Assembly: GCF_023065955.2 (NCBI RefSeq)
Contig: NW_026623056.1
Coordinates: 88,473,256 to 88,537,255 of the forward strand
DNA: 64,000 bases
Origin: Ursus arctos
Taxonomy: Eukaryota; Chordata; Mammalia; Carnivora; Ursidae
Direction of reading: 5' to 3'
Made by a program: the position numbers and the translations under genes. Below are positions 11,243 through 22,014 of this stretch, piece after piece. How positions within the stretch are numbered: position 1 is the first letter of the stretch; each line of letters starts with the position of its first letter. The notes beneath the pieces were generated by a model. The model was given only the letters and a program-made list of their open reading frames with translations. It did no database searches and was not told the DNA's origin.

Positions 11243-12148
11243 ATTTTAAAATACAATTTCTCTTTATAATAACTTCCATGCTTTTATGGAAAATAACTTT
11301 TCCCCAAAAAGTGAGTATGGCATTGTTCTACATATTTTCAAATTTCTTTGATGTCTGATTTATATTTTTCCCATAATTTTCTTCTTTTCTTATATTTTCT
11401 TCTGCATTTTGTCTTGTGATACATTTTGAAGGAAATCAGGCCTCACACAGAAATGTAATTGGAACAGAGGAGTATTTGGGAGATGTTTGGGATAATTGTG
11501 GATATTGTTTCATACTACTTTCAAACTTGGCAAATGGAAGTTTCTTAAAAGTTCATTGCAGTTGGAATATGAAATCATATAAATAAACTTTCCTATGATT
11601 ATAATAAATTTCATGGGTCTGTCTTGCACTTTAAATGGGTCTTTTACTCATGTGTGATTTTGTAACATCACGCATTAGTCATTTGGAAAATACTGCTTTA
11701 AAATGTTGACACATTATAATATCTACTATCAATTGATCACATTAGTTATTATCATCACCAGTTTCACCAGAAAAGTATTGGGAATCTATGAAGCTCACAG
11801 TGGCAGATGTGAATTTTCAAAAATTCAGATTTTCATTTGAAAGCTCAAATGTTACCATTGGCAACAAATACTCAGCTGTTTTCCTTGAAGTGTCAGACTC
11901 ATTTCATTTACTTTTGAGGACACACCTGTCAGATACCCAAGTCTGAATAAACGTAACTTGTCTGTTGTTCTTGCAGGTAAGGATAGTGTCTGTGGATAAA
12001 GTGGTTAGTTTAGCTTGTAACTCACACAAATGCATGACTGCATTTCCTGGGACAACCAATCTACCTTCATGGGCAGCAGTTTTTTAGGTGTACTATCGAG
12101 TACCCAGAAGTTAAAAAGATGTGTATTCACTTATTAATAAAATTAATT
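11243..12148. repeat. AT-rich stretch, probable old unnamed interspersed repeat
   Basis: This AT-rich, non-coding stretch contains phrases I associate with a dispersed old mammalian repeat (aacatcacgcattagtcatt, gtttcaccagaaaag, gaaagctcaaatgttac). The SINE at 11,051-11,235 seems to be inserted into it. The family is not identified and no gene is seen. Confidence 0.4.
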
Positions 12149-12177
12149 TTTACTGCTTTATCAAGGAGATATTTAAA
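12149..12177 (+). repeat. 29-bp direct repeat, copy 1
   Basis: These 29 bases (tttactgctttatcaaggag and following) are identical to 14,426-14,454. Weaker similarity continues about 15 bases downstream. It is probably the shared end of two copies of an unnamed repeat. Confidence 0.8.
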
Positions 12178-13099
12178 CGGAGCTGGTGTTTTTTCCCCTA
12201 CAAGTACATGATGGTAAAGAAGGCAGTCATGGCCAGGACAGTTAAGTGCTGAGGCCCCAGCAGTTTTACCTACCTTTGCTTTTGCAAAGGTGACATTGAG
12301 AATCCCCTGAAAGGGTGTCAGAGCCCTTTGTCTGTGGGTCTCACTTTTCAGAGCCAGTTGTCTATGGATCTCACTTTGAGAACTGTTCTGGAAAGCCAAG
12401 CAGCTCACCCAGAACACAGAGTAGAACAGGGAGCAAGGAAGGTGAGCAGGAGTGGGGTGAGGAGAATTTTCCTTTCTCCTCTTGGATCCAGTGTCCACCC
12501 TTCCAATCTTACTCTCCCATAGCCGGTTAAGATAAGCAGTTTTATTTAAAGCAAAAAGAATTGTCTAATTGTTCTACACGATAAGGAAAAAGTTCATTCA
12601 CAGAAGGTGAAATGGATATTCTCAAAGTCCTTCTCCTCCCATCCTTCACTCTGTCTTTGTCCTTTTCCATGTGTCACTCTGATTCTAACTCTTTTTGTAA
12701 TGTAGTATATTTCACCATATTTTAAAAGTTCTTTTTTCTTAACATAGTTAAAACAGGTCATGAAGAGATGAGGTGCATGTGGCCTGCCTCTCAGCTTGTC
12801 CACATGGTGGTAAAGAAGCAAACTAAAATTGGCTTTAGGCCGCACCATGTCCTGCTTCTTTCCCATACAGGGGCCCCCAAGGACCTCAGATCTGCAAATG
12901 GTGGACACTCGTGAGCAGTAATGATTCGGAGCCTGAAGGGGCAGCTCCGTTGGGTGTGTGAGGTGCAGGATGTGGGGGCCAGAGCAGGTGGACAAGGAAC
13001 AGGGGGGACATGGAGGGTAGTAACCTGTTTCATCACCTCTTTGGAAAAATCAAGCAAGTTTGCTGTAGGGTTTATTGTGCTTTGGCTTGACCTTGAGTT
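12178..13099. other. Intergenic, nothing recognised
   Basis: Unique-looking sequence of mixed composition. The short open frames on both strands have no recognisable protein character. Confidence 0.6.
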
Positions 13100-13235
13100 A
13101 TCATTCTCACCCAGCTGTCATGCACTGCTTCATGACCTTGGGCATGTGAGTTCATCATTCTGTGCCTCAGTTTCCCCTCCATAAAGTGGAGTCACTGGGT
13201 GGCAGTGCATGTATGAATCTTTCATTTGTTGACGA
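13100..13235 (+). repeat. MIR SINE fragment
   Basis: Contains the conserved MIR core phrases catgaccttgggcatgtgag and tctgtgcctcagtttcccc. Confidence 0.8.
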
Positions 13236-14324
13236 TAACAGGAAGTCAGTGACCTGGGGGGGCTCCATTTAAGTCATGAGCAGAGCATTTCAGCAGGGGT
13301 CTCTGAAAAAAAGACGGCTCCTGACGGTCATGTCTCTGTTGTCATATGAAGAAACCCAAGCACAGAGTTCAGCGATGAAGCTGGCACTCAATGCAATCAG
13401 GACTCAGACATAGGTCTTCCGATTCTCAGTGTTGTCCTCTTGCCATGATAACCACGCTGTGTTTTAAGTCATTATAAATCCTACCCAGGGGCTCCCCCAA
13501 GCTTCCAGTTCCTCCTTTTGTTCTGTTTTAAACAGAGTATACAGCCCTCAATTTGAATTTTAAAATTATTCATGAGCCTCCTACCCAAAGGACACACAGT
13601 CCTCATACACGCGGCAGCTGGAGGCAGCTAGTTTAGTTCGAGCAGATGGGCGAATCCCATAATCTGGGCCAGATGTTAATCTGTCTCTTCTGTAATCGCC
13701 GCACAGAGGGTGAGGCTGGAAGCAGTGAAGGGGGAAATCCCTTATTGTGTAATTCTTTTGAAACTCCTGGGCAGGGTTTGAACATGTGATTCTACTTGAA
13801 ATCTGACAATAACGGAAATACCATTTTTGGTCTTAGCTAGTGATGACAACTTCACAACTAGAATTGACATTGCCTTTGTCCATCTGCTATGAGTAACTGC
13901 CCCCTTCTTACCTCCCAAAGTCATGTTCAGATGGTAAGATAGCCCATGATTGCCAAATCTGACCCCCACCAGAGTTTCCATGTCTATGGCCTCATGCTCT
14001 GCAAGTAGATAGCCAGGACTCAACACACACATGGAAATGCTGATTCATGGGAGCCCATGTCCTGGGTTGACTGGAGGATGACATGTCCTGGGGATGCTGG
14101 GGATGACAAATGGTACAAAGAACATGAGGTCTCAAGCGAAAGTATTGTGCATTGGCTATGGTCCATCTCCATGTCAAGTCCATGAGAAACACCATCACCA
14201 TTTGCTGGTAAACTCTACCAGATTGGCTACTGAAGAGGTTATTTTTCAACACAGTGCAGATGTGCAATTAATAATTGTGAAATACAGTAGCTTTGGCAAG
14301 TCTCAATTTCATCCACCATCTTCC
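13236..14324. other. Intergenic, possible second MIR remnant
   Basis: Around 13,345-13,450 the text (gaagaaacccaagcacagag) resembles a decayed MIR in reverse orientation. The rest is unique and no coding exon is recognised. Confidence 0.5.
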
Positions 14325-14420
14325 TGGGACTCTGGGAGGTCAGTTTCATTATGCTTATTTTACAGATGTGAGAACTGAGGCTCAAAGAGGTGAAAGCCCT
14401 GTGTTGAAACTAGAGGGACC
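14325..14420 (-). repeat. MIR SINE fragment, minus strand
   Basis: cttattttacagatgtgaga and actgaggctcaaagaggtga are the reverse complement of the MIR core. Confidence 0.75.
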
Positions 14421-14425
14421 ACTTC

Positions 14426-14454
14426 TTTACTGCTTTATCAAGGAGATATTTAAA
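14426..14454 (+). repeat. 29-bp direct repeat, copy 2
   Basis: Identical to 12,149-12,177, 2,277 bases away in the same orientation. It directly follows an old MIR fragment. Confidence 0.8.
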
Positions 14455-15214
14455 TGGAACGGGTATTTTCCAGTGGCCCCTGATCTGTCATGCTTGCAGA
14501 CTCCTGTTTGGGGGTGGTGGAGGCCTCCAGGGACTGGAACCCAGAGCGGCCGCCATAGCTGAGGGATCGGACAGGCTCTCAACGCTGCCACCCAGGCTTG
14601 CTCCATCTGTCCTAGGTCATTACCAACACTGCTGTAGGTGCTCTTCACATTTCCACCCCAGGAAGGAAGCCAGTCCATCATCTCAAGGACTCAACACCCT
14701 GTTTATAGTTCTCAGATCCTGAGCAATCAGACTACTATTTTTGATCAAATTTGCATGAGCCCTGGTTCTGCTTTCCCAGGCTATGCATGGACCCCATAGG
14801 ACCCCCCAAGGGAGGCTCCAACAATTTGGTTAACTTTCATTCATTATTTTTGTATTCATCCTCCCCCCAACCATTCATTCACAAGCAGCTCTTAATGTCA
14901 TCCCCTGGGAATGTACAGATTACTGAGAGCCAGAAGCTCTCTGTTTTCTAGAAGCCACTTTAGCGAAGCGGCCCAGGAGTAAAGATGGTAAGGTCATGTG
15001 AGTTCCATCGAGTGCAAAGGCCAGGTTCCCATTGCTTCACCTGCGTCTGTAGCTGGAGTCTGTTCAATAACCATGCACAACAGCAGTAACATTGCAACAA
15101 GAGGTGTCAAGGAATCCGCTTTGCTGCGTGCTGGGATAGGCGTTGGAGGTCTGTGAGTTCACTGAAACGTCTCTGCAGTCGGCCCCGCAGTTGGGAATAA
15201 GACGATCCTCAGAA
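14455..15214. other. Intergenic, nothing recognised
   Basis: Unique sequence with no repeat or gene that I can identify. Confidence 0.55.
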
Positions 15215-15360
15215 CACAGGTGTTCACACACACTCATACTTACATGCATCCACTCACACACGAACACTGCACACACTCTGTCCCCCACGTGCACACACAC
15301 TCACTCGTGTGCACTGTGCATACATACATGCACACTCACACTTCCCCATGCACACACCGC
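15215..15360 (+). repeat. Imperfect CA-rich microsatellite
   Basis: Interrupted CA repeats with TGCA and CTCA variants (for example cacacactcatacttacatg). It gives rise to meaningless His/Thr-rich reading frames. Confidence 0.85.
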
Positions 15361-15423
15361 ACCCTTTGCTTGCCTCACTCCGGCCATCTCTGCCCCTCCT
15401 TCTGTTGGTCATCATGTCTCTTC

Positions 15424-15841
15424 TCTTCTGAATTCGCTTCCTGGTGCGGCTGTCACACGATACACAGGCTGGGAGGCTCAAGTGACATCAATCTATTGTC
15501 TCACTCTTCTGGAGGCCAGAAGTCCCACAGCAAGCGTTGGCAAGATTGGTCCCTTCTGAGGACTCTGAAGGAGAGTCTGCTCCAGGCCTCTCTACCTGGC
15601 TTGTAGATGGCCATCTTCCGTCTGTGTCTTCATATTGCCTTCCGTCCCTGTGTGTCCATGTCCACACTGCCCCTTTTTTAAGGACACAGTCACACAGGAT
15701 TAGGGCCCGTCCAAATGACCTCCCTTTAACTTGATTACCTTTGAAAAGACGCTACTTATAAATCAGGTCACATTCTGAGGCCCAGGGTGTTAGGACTTTA
15801 ATATTTGAGTTCTGGAAGAACAGAGGTCAACCCATAACATC
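15424..15841 (-). mobile_element. MaLR (MLT1/MST-type) solo LTR, minus strand
   Basis: The segment reads as the reverse complement of a MaLR LTR: tctattgtctcactcttctg and ggaggccagaagtcc near its 3' end, then ggattagggcccgtcc, caggtcacattctgagg and ggtcaacccataaca at the element's start. It is an old, diverged solo LTR with no internal retroviral sequence. Confidence 0.85.
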
Positions 15842-16104
15842 TCCCTACATGAACAAAGTTAAAAGCAGCAGAAGTGGACCCAGGGGATGGCAGGCTCGCA
15901 CGTGGACTTGGGTTAGTTGTAAAGGTGCACTGCCAACTCACGTGCACTACTACAGATTTGTAGAGGGAGCACGAGCCTAAGAGAGAAGATAAAACAGAAA
16001 CCGATGAATGGCTCAACTAAAACCACGGAACACAGAGAAGGAGTTAAAGAAAATAAAAACAGCACAAGAGAAACACGGGAAAAGTCAGAAATGGCACAGG
16101 TATT

Positions 16105-16712
16105 AATCCACATCGCTCAATAATCACTTTACGTGTCAATGGTCTAAATATATAATTTAAAAGACAGAGACTGTCTGGATGGATTAAAAAAAACAAGATC
16201 CAACTCAACTAGATGGTGTCTACAAGAAATTCACTTTCACGGTAGAGACACGGATTAAGAGTATGGAGATGGCGAAAGACAGACCACACTGACACTAATT
16301 TTAAAAACCTGGGATCACTGTCTGACGTCACCAACTATAGAGCAAAGAAAATGACGAGGGGCTCCGGGGGAGGGAGGGAGGAACGAGTAGGGGGAGCACT
16401 GGGGGACGTTCAGGGCCGTGAAACTATTCCGTATGATGGTACACACGCGACAGTGAGCGTGTCGAACACCGTAGAATGCACAATACAAAGAGCGAACCCT
16501 AATGTAAACTACGGACTGTAGTTGATAATAATACACCAATACTGGTTCATCGCTGGTACTACATAGACCACACTAATGCCTGTTGTCAGTCGTAGGGGGT
16601 CCTTCATGGGGGAGGCTAGGGAGCAGGTGTGAACTCTCCGTCTGAGCCATTCAAATTTTTCTTCAAACCGAAAATTGCTTTAAAAAAATAAAGTCTAAAT
16701 AAAAATGAAAAG
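16105..16712 (+). mobile_element. Old LINE-1 fragment with internal deletion
   Basis: The left part (about 16,105-16,300) matches L1 ORF2 start-of-endonuclease text (atcactttacgtgtcaatgg, taaaagacagagactgtc, tctacaagaaattcac). The right part (about 16,350-16,712) matches an L1M-type 3'UTR (gggccgtgaaactattccg, gagcgaaccctaatgtaaac) and ends in an A-rich tail. The reading frame is decayed. Confidence 0.8.
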
Positions 16713-17818
16713 GAAGCAACTGTCACTTCACCTGGGGCCACCACCTCCCTCACCACCAAGCCAGGTCAGAGCATCTACTCTGTCCATCCACAGGGACCCT
16801 GCAGCCTAAGCCAAGAACCCCTCAGGATGCCAGACCGGCCTTGCTGGCTGCTCTCTTTTCACCCGCAGAAGGGGCTGGGGAGAGGCTTCTAGCTGCAGAG
16901 TCCCAGGGAATGGATAAGGAGGTTCTGAGCCTGACTGTCTCAGAAAGATACCAGGAGAGCCACCTGCGAATTAAAGAGATAAAAGGTGGCAAACTGAGAC
17001 AAAAGATGAACTGTTCCCTCCCCAGAGACCCACTCCTGAAGATGACTCCCTGGACTGGGGACCTTCCCGTGGGCCTTGGGGACACAGGCTGTAGATGGAG
17101 GGCCCCAAGAGGGAAACAGCCTGGGTCACTAGGTCACCCTGTAGCAGAGTCACCCCGTTGCAGGGACGCTTGGATTGATCGAGGACAGGCGGCCTCAACA
17201 GAGACTATGAAACTCTGAGACTCTGCCAGTTCCAGCTGATTCCTCCTGAGGTGTTAGCACTGGAATGCTGGTCTCTTAGGTAATAACTCTGGGGACATCC
17301 TCGGTCTCAGACCCACAGGGAACTGCCAGCCCACAGCGACCACACAGAGGAGGGAGGGAGCCTCAGAGGAGGGAGAACCTGGGACCTTTGCAGAAGGACC
17401 AGGAGTCCCTGCAGCAGAGGGGATCTTCGGATCAGAAGAAGGGGCCTCGCTCGGGAAGGAGGACTTAACACTCTGCCCCGACATCCCTGTGTGCACAGAC
17501 AGACCTGGCCCTGCCTTGAGCCCCTAGGTTTGCTGTGGGGCCAGGTGTGCCCGGAGTGGCTAAGCTCCAGGCTGGGATCAGCCCTTCCCACCTGCCCCAG
17601 TGCTTGGGTGATTGAGACAATGCTCTACTGCACAGCAAAGTCCGGGACAACTGTTTTCTAGAACCTGGCTGGCCTCTCCTCCCCCGGCCAACTGCTCTGC
17701 TCTGGTTGCCAGGCACTGGTTGACCTCAGAGGTGGAACTCTCCGCAGGGTTCTGAGCGGTCAGTTGTGGCCATAGGATGCTGGCACTCGCAGGCATTGCT
17801 GTGGAGCCCGACGCAGCC
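16713..17818. other. Intergenic sequence upstream of the cTAGE-like retrogene
   Basis: Unique, moderately GC-rich. It may contain the retrogene's promoter or an upstream untranslated exon, but no TATA box or obvious CpG island was seen. An in-frame upstream ATG at 17,777 could add 14 residues to the retrogene product. Confidence 0.5.
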
Positions 17819-19390
17819 ATGGAGAGCCCACCTTCGGCCAGCGGATCCGCTTTCCAGCTGGTCCTGGAGCACCTGTGGGGTGCGCTGCGGCTGATTTCTC
17901 GGAGCTGGAGACCCAGCCCAAGTCTCCTCTCTGTGTTGCCCTGGGCGATGCTGGTATGCACCGTGCTGCTGGTTTTCCTCGTGAAGAGACGACTCACTCT
18001 GAGAAGTGAGAAGGCGCTGGGCCAGAAGTGTTCTGCCCGCCACGACGTCTGTGCAGCTGGCAGTGAGGACACTGGCCCAACCACACAAGCCGATGACACC
18101 CTCCAGCCACCCCGGGTGGTGGCCAGTCCTCCCAAGTTACAAGCCTTGTGCTTGTCCGTGATGATCACAGACCTGAAGTTGCTACATTGTGACACTGTTG
18201 ACTTTCTGAAAAAGGCATGGAAGAGCCAGCCTCCTCCACTCCCCCAGGTCACTGGTGAAGAACCCATCCTAAGAGACACGGAGAAGGATGGAGAACAACT
18301 TCTGAGGGAAAGAACGAATGATTGGAGTGGAAACTCTCCTTTTCCAGAACGAGCAGAACTGTTCAACCCAGAAATTTCGAGATGGAGGCAGAGAGGGCAG
18401 GAGAAGGAGGGGGAAGAAAGGCTGGAGCCGTCGAAGACACTCATGGAGCCGGTCCCCGAAGATCAAGCCAGCCGGTCACAGTCCAGGGCAGGACCCGGGC
18501 TGCAGGCCGTCCCCTCGCCCGACCTCGCTGCACATCACGCCGGGGCCGGGACCTGCAGAGTCCAGCCGAAGAGGGGAGCAGGAAGTGGCCATCACCCCGC
18601 CCATCGGGCCACAGTTTATCTGAAGGGTGTCACTGATGATGCTGGCTTCCCTGGGTCCCCTCCAAGTCCCAACGGCCAACAGCAAGCCAGAGCCACACAA
18701 CCATGGGCAGAAAGGGCAGAGATCGCAGTGCTGACACGACGAACACACAGTCTGCAAACCCAGGAAGCGTCTTTGCGGGAGGAAAATTCCCAGCTGGACC
18801 GTGAGATTCGGCAGCTGAAGCTGAAAGTCCAGAATGTACCGGATGAACAGGACCAATACATCCTGCAACTTCACAGGAAAATGTTTCAAGGGGAAGATCA
18901 GTGCTTGGCACTGAAGAAGAAGCTGGCCGGCCTGTATAGGGAGATGAACTTCACGCACCAGTTTCACAACCTCTACAAGAACAGGGCCCAAGACCTGGGC
19001 GAAGAGCTGGAGAGAAACGCCTGCCACCATCACAAGACTGTCGCCTTCCATCAGGACAGAGTGGCTAAAAGTTGGGCGGCAGCTGTGACCAGCAAGAGAA
19101 AGTTCGAGGAGCTAAGGGTAGAAAACGATCACGTGAGGCAGATGCTGGCCGGCGTGGAGTCCCACTGCCCGCCTTTCCTGAGTGACCCTCTGGCTCCTGC
19201 AGCTCCGCCCGCAGCCCACAGAGGCTGGCAAGTGTCAGGGGGGTCTCTGGGGTCATCAGGGCCCCAGGAAGGAGGGAGGTCCCCCTGGGAGGGCACCGAG
19301 TCCGGGGTCGCCAGCAGGAGGGACTGGGCTCAGGGCAGCCGGGCCCCGAACAGCCGCAGCCCAGCTCAGCCTCTGCCTGGAGTTCTGTGA
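17819..19390 (+). CDS. cTAGE/MIA2-like retrogene, intact single-exon frame (523 codons)
   Basis: This is an uninterrupted frame. The ATG at 17,819 (gcagccATGg, good Kozak context) is preferred over 17,777, because the next residues align with the start of cTAGE5. Numbered from this ATG: a short lumenal part containing VLEHLWGALRLI, a membrane segment at about 39-55 (VLPWAMLVCTVLLVFLV) followed by KRR, a poorly conserved middle, then from about 320 a coiled coil. Its phrases SLQTQEASLREENSQL, LQLHRKM, NRAQDLGEELERN and LRVENDHVRQ track MIA2/cTAGE5 in order. MIA2 and related proteins sit at ER exit sites and help load large cargo into COPII carriers. The long proline-rich COPII-binding tail of the family is missing; only about 75 residues follow the coiled coil. 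Lack of introns over a region that is multi-exonic in MIA2 points to retroposition. Open length suggests past or present selection. Expression is unknown, and it could be a recent pseudogene. Confidence 0.75.
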   Translation: MESPPSASGSAFQLVLEHLWGALRLISRSWRPSPSLLSVLPWAMLVCTVLLVFLVKRRLTLRSEKALGQKCSARHDVCAAGSEDTGPTTQADDTLQPPRVVASPPKLQALCLSVMITDLKLLHCDTVDFLKKAWKSQPPPLPQVTGEEPILRDTEKDGEQLLRERTNDWSGNSPFPERAELFNPEISRWRQRGQEKEGEERLEPSKTLMEPVPEDQASRSQSRAGPGLQAVPSPDLAAHHAGAGTCRVQPKRGAGSGHHPAHRATVYLKGVTDDAGFPGSPPSPNGQQQARATQPWAERAEIAVLTRRTHSLQTQEASLREENSQLDREIRQLKLKVQNVPDEQDQYILQLHRKMFQGEDQCLALKKKLAGLYREMNFTHQFHNLYKNRAQDLGEELERNACHHHKTVAFHQDRVAKSWAAAVTSKRKFEELRVENDHVRQMLAGVESHCPPFLSDPLAPAAPPAAHRGWQVSGGSLGSSGPQEGGRSPWEGTESGVASRRDWAQGSRAPNSRSPAQPLPGVL

Positions 19391-19719
19391 ATCCCGTCTC
19401 CCTGCTCTGTCTCTGCTGGGGCTGCTACTTCTAAACTGATGCCACAGTCACTGTCAGCGGTAGAGCCTAGAACTCTATGCTGCTGGTACAGACAGAGCTT
19501 TGTGCCTATTGTCATATATACATAGTTTCCGCCAACAGATGCTTTAGAATTATATACTGTAGGTATGGTATTCAGATTTAAATTAATGCCACGATGACCT
19601 AAGACATGTCTATTGTTGACATGGATAGAGACGTTCAAAACAAGACCGTTTCCGTGAGCTAGGACCAGCGTTACGATCTGCAGAACTAACTCAATATTGA
19701 TGTGAATAAGATGGGTTTG

Positions 19720-19760
19720 GCTTTAAAAACAAAGAGAAAAAAAAAACTTAAACAAAACAA
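19720..19760 (+). other. A-rich tract, possible poly(A) remnant of the retrogene
   Basis: The sequence aaaacaaagagaaaaaaaaaa lies about 340 bases after the stop codon of the cTAGE-like frame. It could be the decayed poly(A) tail of the retroposed mRNA. A target-site duplication was not found, so this is only suggestive. Confidence 0.35.
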
Positions 19761-19790
19761 CGTCTCACTCAAACTGTATAAAATAGTTAA

Positions 19791-19970
19791 TGTAGTCCTA
19801 AATTCAAATTTTAGTCCTAAAACTCATATTTTAGTCCTAAGTTCATATTTTACTCCTAAATTCAAATTTTAGTCCTATATTCATATTTTAGTTCTAAAAT
19901 CATACTTTAGTCCTAAATTCCTATTTTAGTCCTAAATTCATAGCATCAGTTTAGTCTTAAATTTATAGAT
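19791..19970 (+). repeat. Minisatellite, about nine 19-20-bp units
   Basis: Tandem units close to ttagtcctaaattcatatt repeat about nine times with point changes and one longer last unit (tagcatcag insert). It starts just downstream of the retrogene's A-rich tract. It has no coding potential. Confidence 0.92.
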
Positions 19971-22014
19971 AGGAAAACTTAAGAATTTGCAAACATTTCT
20001 TCCTTGTTCTGTAGTTTTTTTCTTCATCTCTGTTTTGTTTAAGATACTATTTATTGTTTAACATTTATGAATTTTATGCAAAGTGCAAAGTTTTCTCTTG
20101 ACGACACACGTGCACTCCCAGGCACGTGGGCGTGCACACACACACCCCATGATACAGAGTCTAGACTATTGTAGTTGTTTTGTGAGTACCTGAAAATGTA
20201 AAAAAAGAATTGAAAATTTTTAATTTGCTTATAGATAAATAAATTACTGAAAAGAAAAAACGTGTGTGTGCAATGTGTAAGAGAGGAAAGCCTCCTTGGT
20301 CTCCCTCACAGAGAACACAGTGCCCTGATGGACCAGGGACGACCCCGGGCAGGAGCACTTCTCCCACACGGTGCAGAGGAGGGAGGAGGCCAGGGGACAG
20401 TCCCCAGCTGTAGCAGGGAGGAGGGCAGGACCAAGGAGGGGGTTTTTAGCCTCCAACCAGAGGGGGAGGTGGTCCCACTCTGAACCTGGAGGGAGGACAG
20501 GGGAGTGGCATCAGCTGAGCCCAGTGGGGGGCTGTCCCAGGAATGCAGTAAAGTGCCCCCCTCTGTCATCCAGGCCTCCATGGACTGCTGGTGCAGGGCA
20601 GCCCCCGAGGGCCTGGAGTGTGCTGGCGGGGAGTCAGCCTCAGGCACGGAGCAGGCAGAGCAATTTGGAGAAGCACCCGCACGCGTGACTCTCTGACCCG
20701 AGGTGGGCTTGTGTGTTATGCCTTCATTCGCACCCACATGTGTAGTGAGTGTCTCTGCAGCTTCTCCCATGTCTTTGGTGCTGTTCTGGTGCGTGGGGGA
20801 CACTGATGGAGAAAACGACCCAGTGAGGCCCGAGGACCCCCAGTTCTTATGCCCTACATAGTAAGGGACAGGCCAGGGAATCAAGAACAAGGGGACAAGG
20901 AATAGCAATCTCTGCTCTGCGGAGAATTCCAATAGGGTGATGGCGAACGGGGTCAGAGGCCACACCCAGAGGTGACCTTCAGGCTGAGATGAAGGTAAGA
21001 GGAGGTAGTCTGGGAGGGCAGGGGGCAGAATGTCCCAGGCAGAGAGCACAGGAGTATAAAGGCTGAGTGTTGTGCTCCTGGGGCTGGGGAAACAGGGCAA
21101 AGGTGACTGGGAAGGGGGCAGGGAGCAGGGCCACTGCACAGATTCTCCCTAGTGCAGGGTGGAGACACCAGGGGCAGGTGTAGACCTGGAGACAGGGTAG
21201 TGGCTGGGCACGGGTGTGATGTGTGCTTTTCACAAATCTGCGTGACTGTGGGGACAAGGGAATGAGGGGTGGGTAAGACAAGGCTGGATTATTCTAGGAG
21301 GGGGCTCCCAGGGTCTGCATGGAGCACAGTGGGCTGGCACTGGGGTGGTCATCATGGAGATGGAGGAGCAGGACAGATTGGGGTTGGGTTTGAGTAGTTG
21401 GGTGTCAGAGGAGAGGCAGGAAGAAAGACTCCTTCCTTTTCTAGGATCGCTGTGTGTTGTCTGGCGTCCTCAAGTAATCCTTAGAAAATCTCTGCGTGGG
21501 GCCCTGAGGAAAGTCAGCAAGGCACGGACCCATTCCACGCGGTGGGAGGCCTGCTTTCTGAGGAGTGGGGCATGGAGCAGGCCTGTCCACTTGGGCTCCC
21601 ACCAGGTGTCCACCGTCCCTGACGGCCTTCGCGAGCAGGTGGTCTCATCTTCCAGCTGCTCCCGCAACAGGGACCTCAAGGGCAGCTTGGGAGGGGCTGG
21701 AGGGCAGGGTGAGGATGCCCAAGGGGGTGCACGTCCTACCTGATGCAGCCAGTGCTGCTACCAGTGGGAACCATGACAAACAACACGTGTCCTCCCACAG
21801 AGTCACAGGCCACAGGAGAGAGAGGCTCAGGGACTGGACGTGCTCGTGACTGTGGTGTGTGCCCTTATTGCAGGGCCACCCCAGCTCTCTAACTGTCCCT
21901 GCTGCATGCTGGGTTGGGGTGGCAGGGCAGGAGGGCTCTCTGGAGGAGGCGGCCTCTAAGCTGAACACTGATGGATGAGCAGGAGTTACTGATGGTGCTT
22001 TCACACTTTAAAGA
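19971..22014. other. Intergenic, G-rich stretch without recognised gene
   Basis: From about 20,300 to 21,960 the plus strand is purine- and G-rich (many gagg/gggag runs). This makes long but low-complexity open frames, the longest being 277 codons on the minus strand at 20,306-21,139. None resembles a known protein. A T/A-rich part lies at 19,970-20,260. Confidence 0.55.

Noticed and set aside
15143..15606. Overlapping His/Thr-rich frames of about 130 codons
   Set aside because: They come from the imperfect CA microsatellite and the adjoining MaLR LTR.
17777..17818. Upstream in-frame ATG as the start of the cTAGE-like protein
   Set aside because: The ATG at 17,819 has the better Kozak context and its next residues align with the family start. 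The longer form remains possible.
17578..18444. 288-codon frame on the minus strand opposite the cTAGE-like gene
   Set aside because: It is a shadow of the plus-strand coding frame. It has no family resemblance and unlikely composition.
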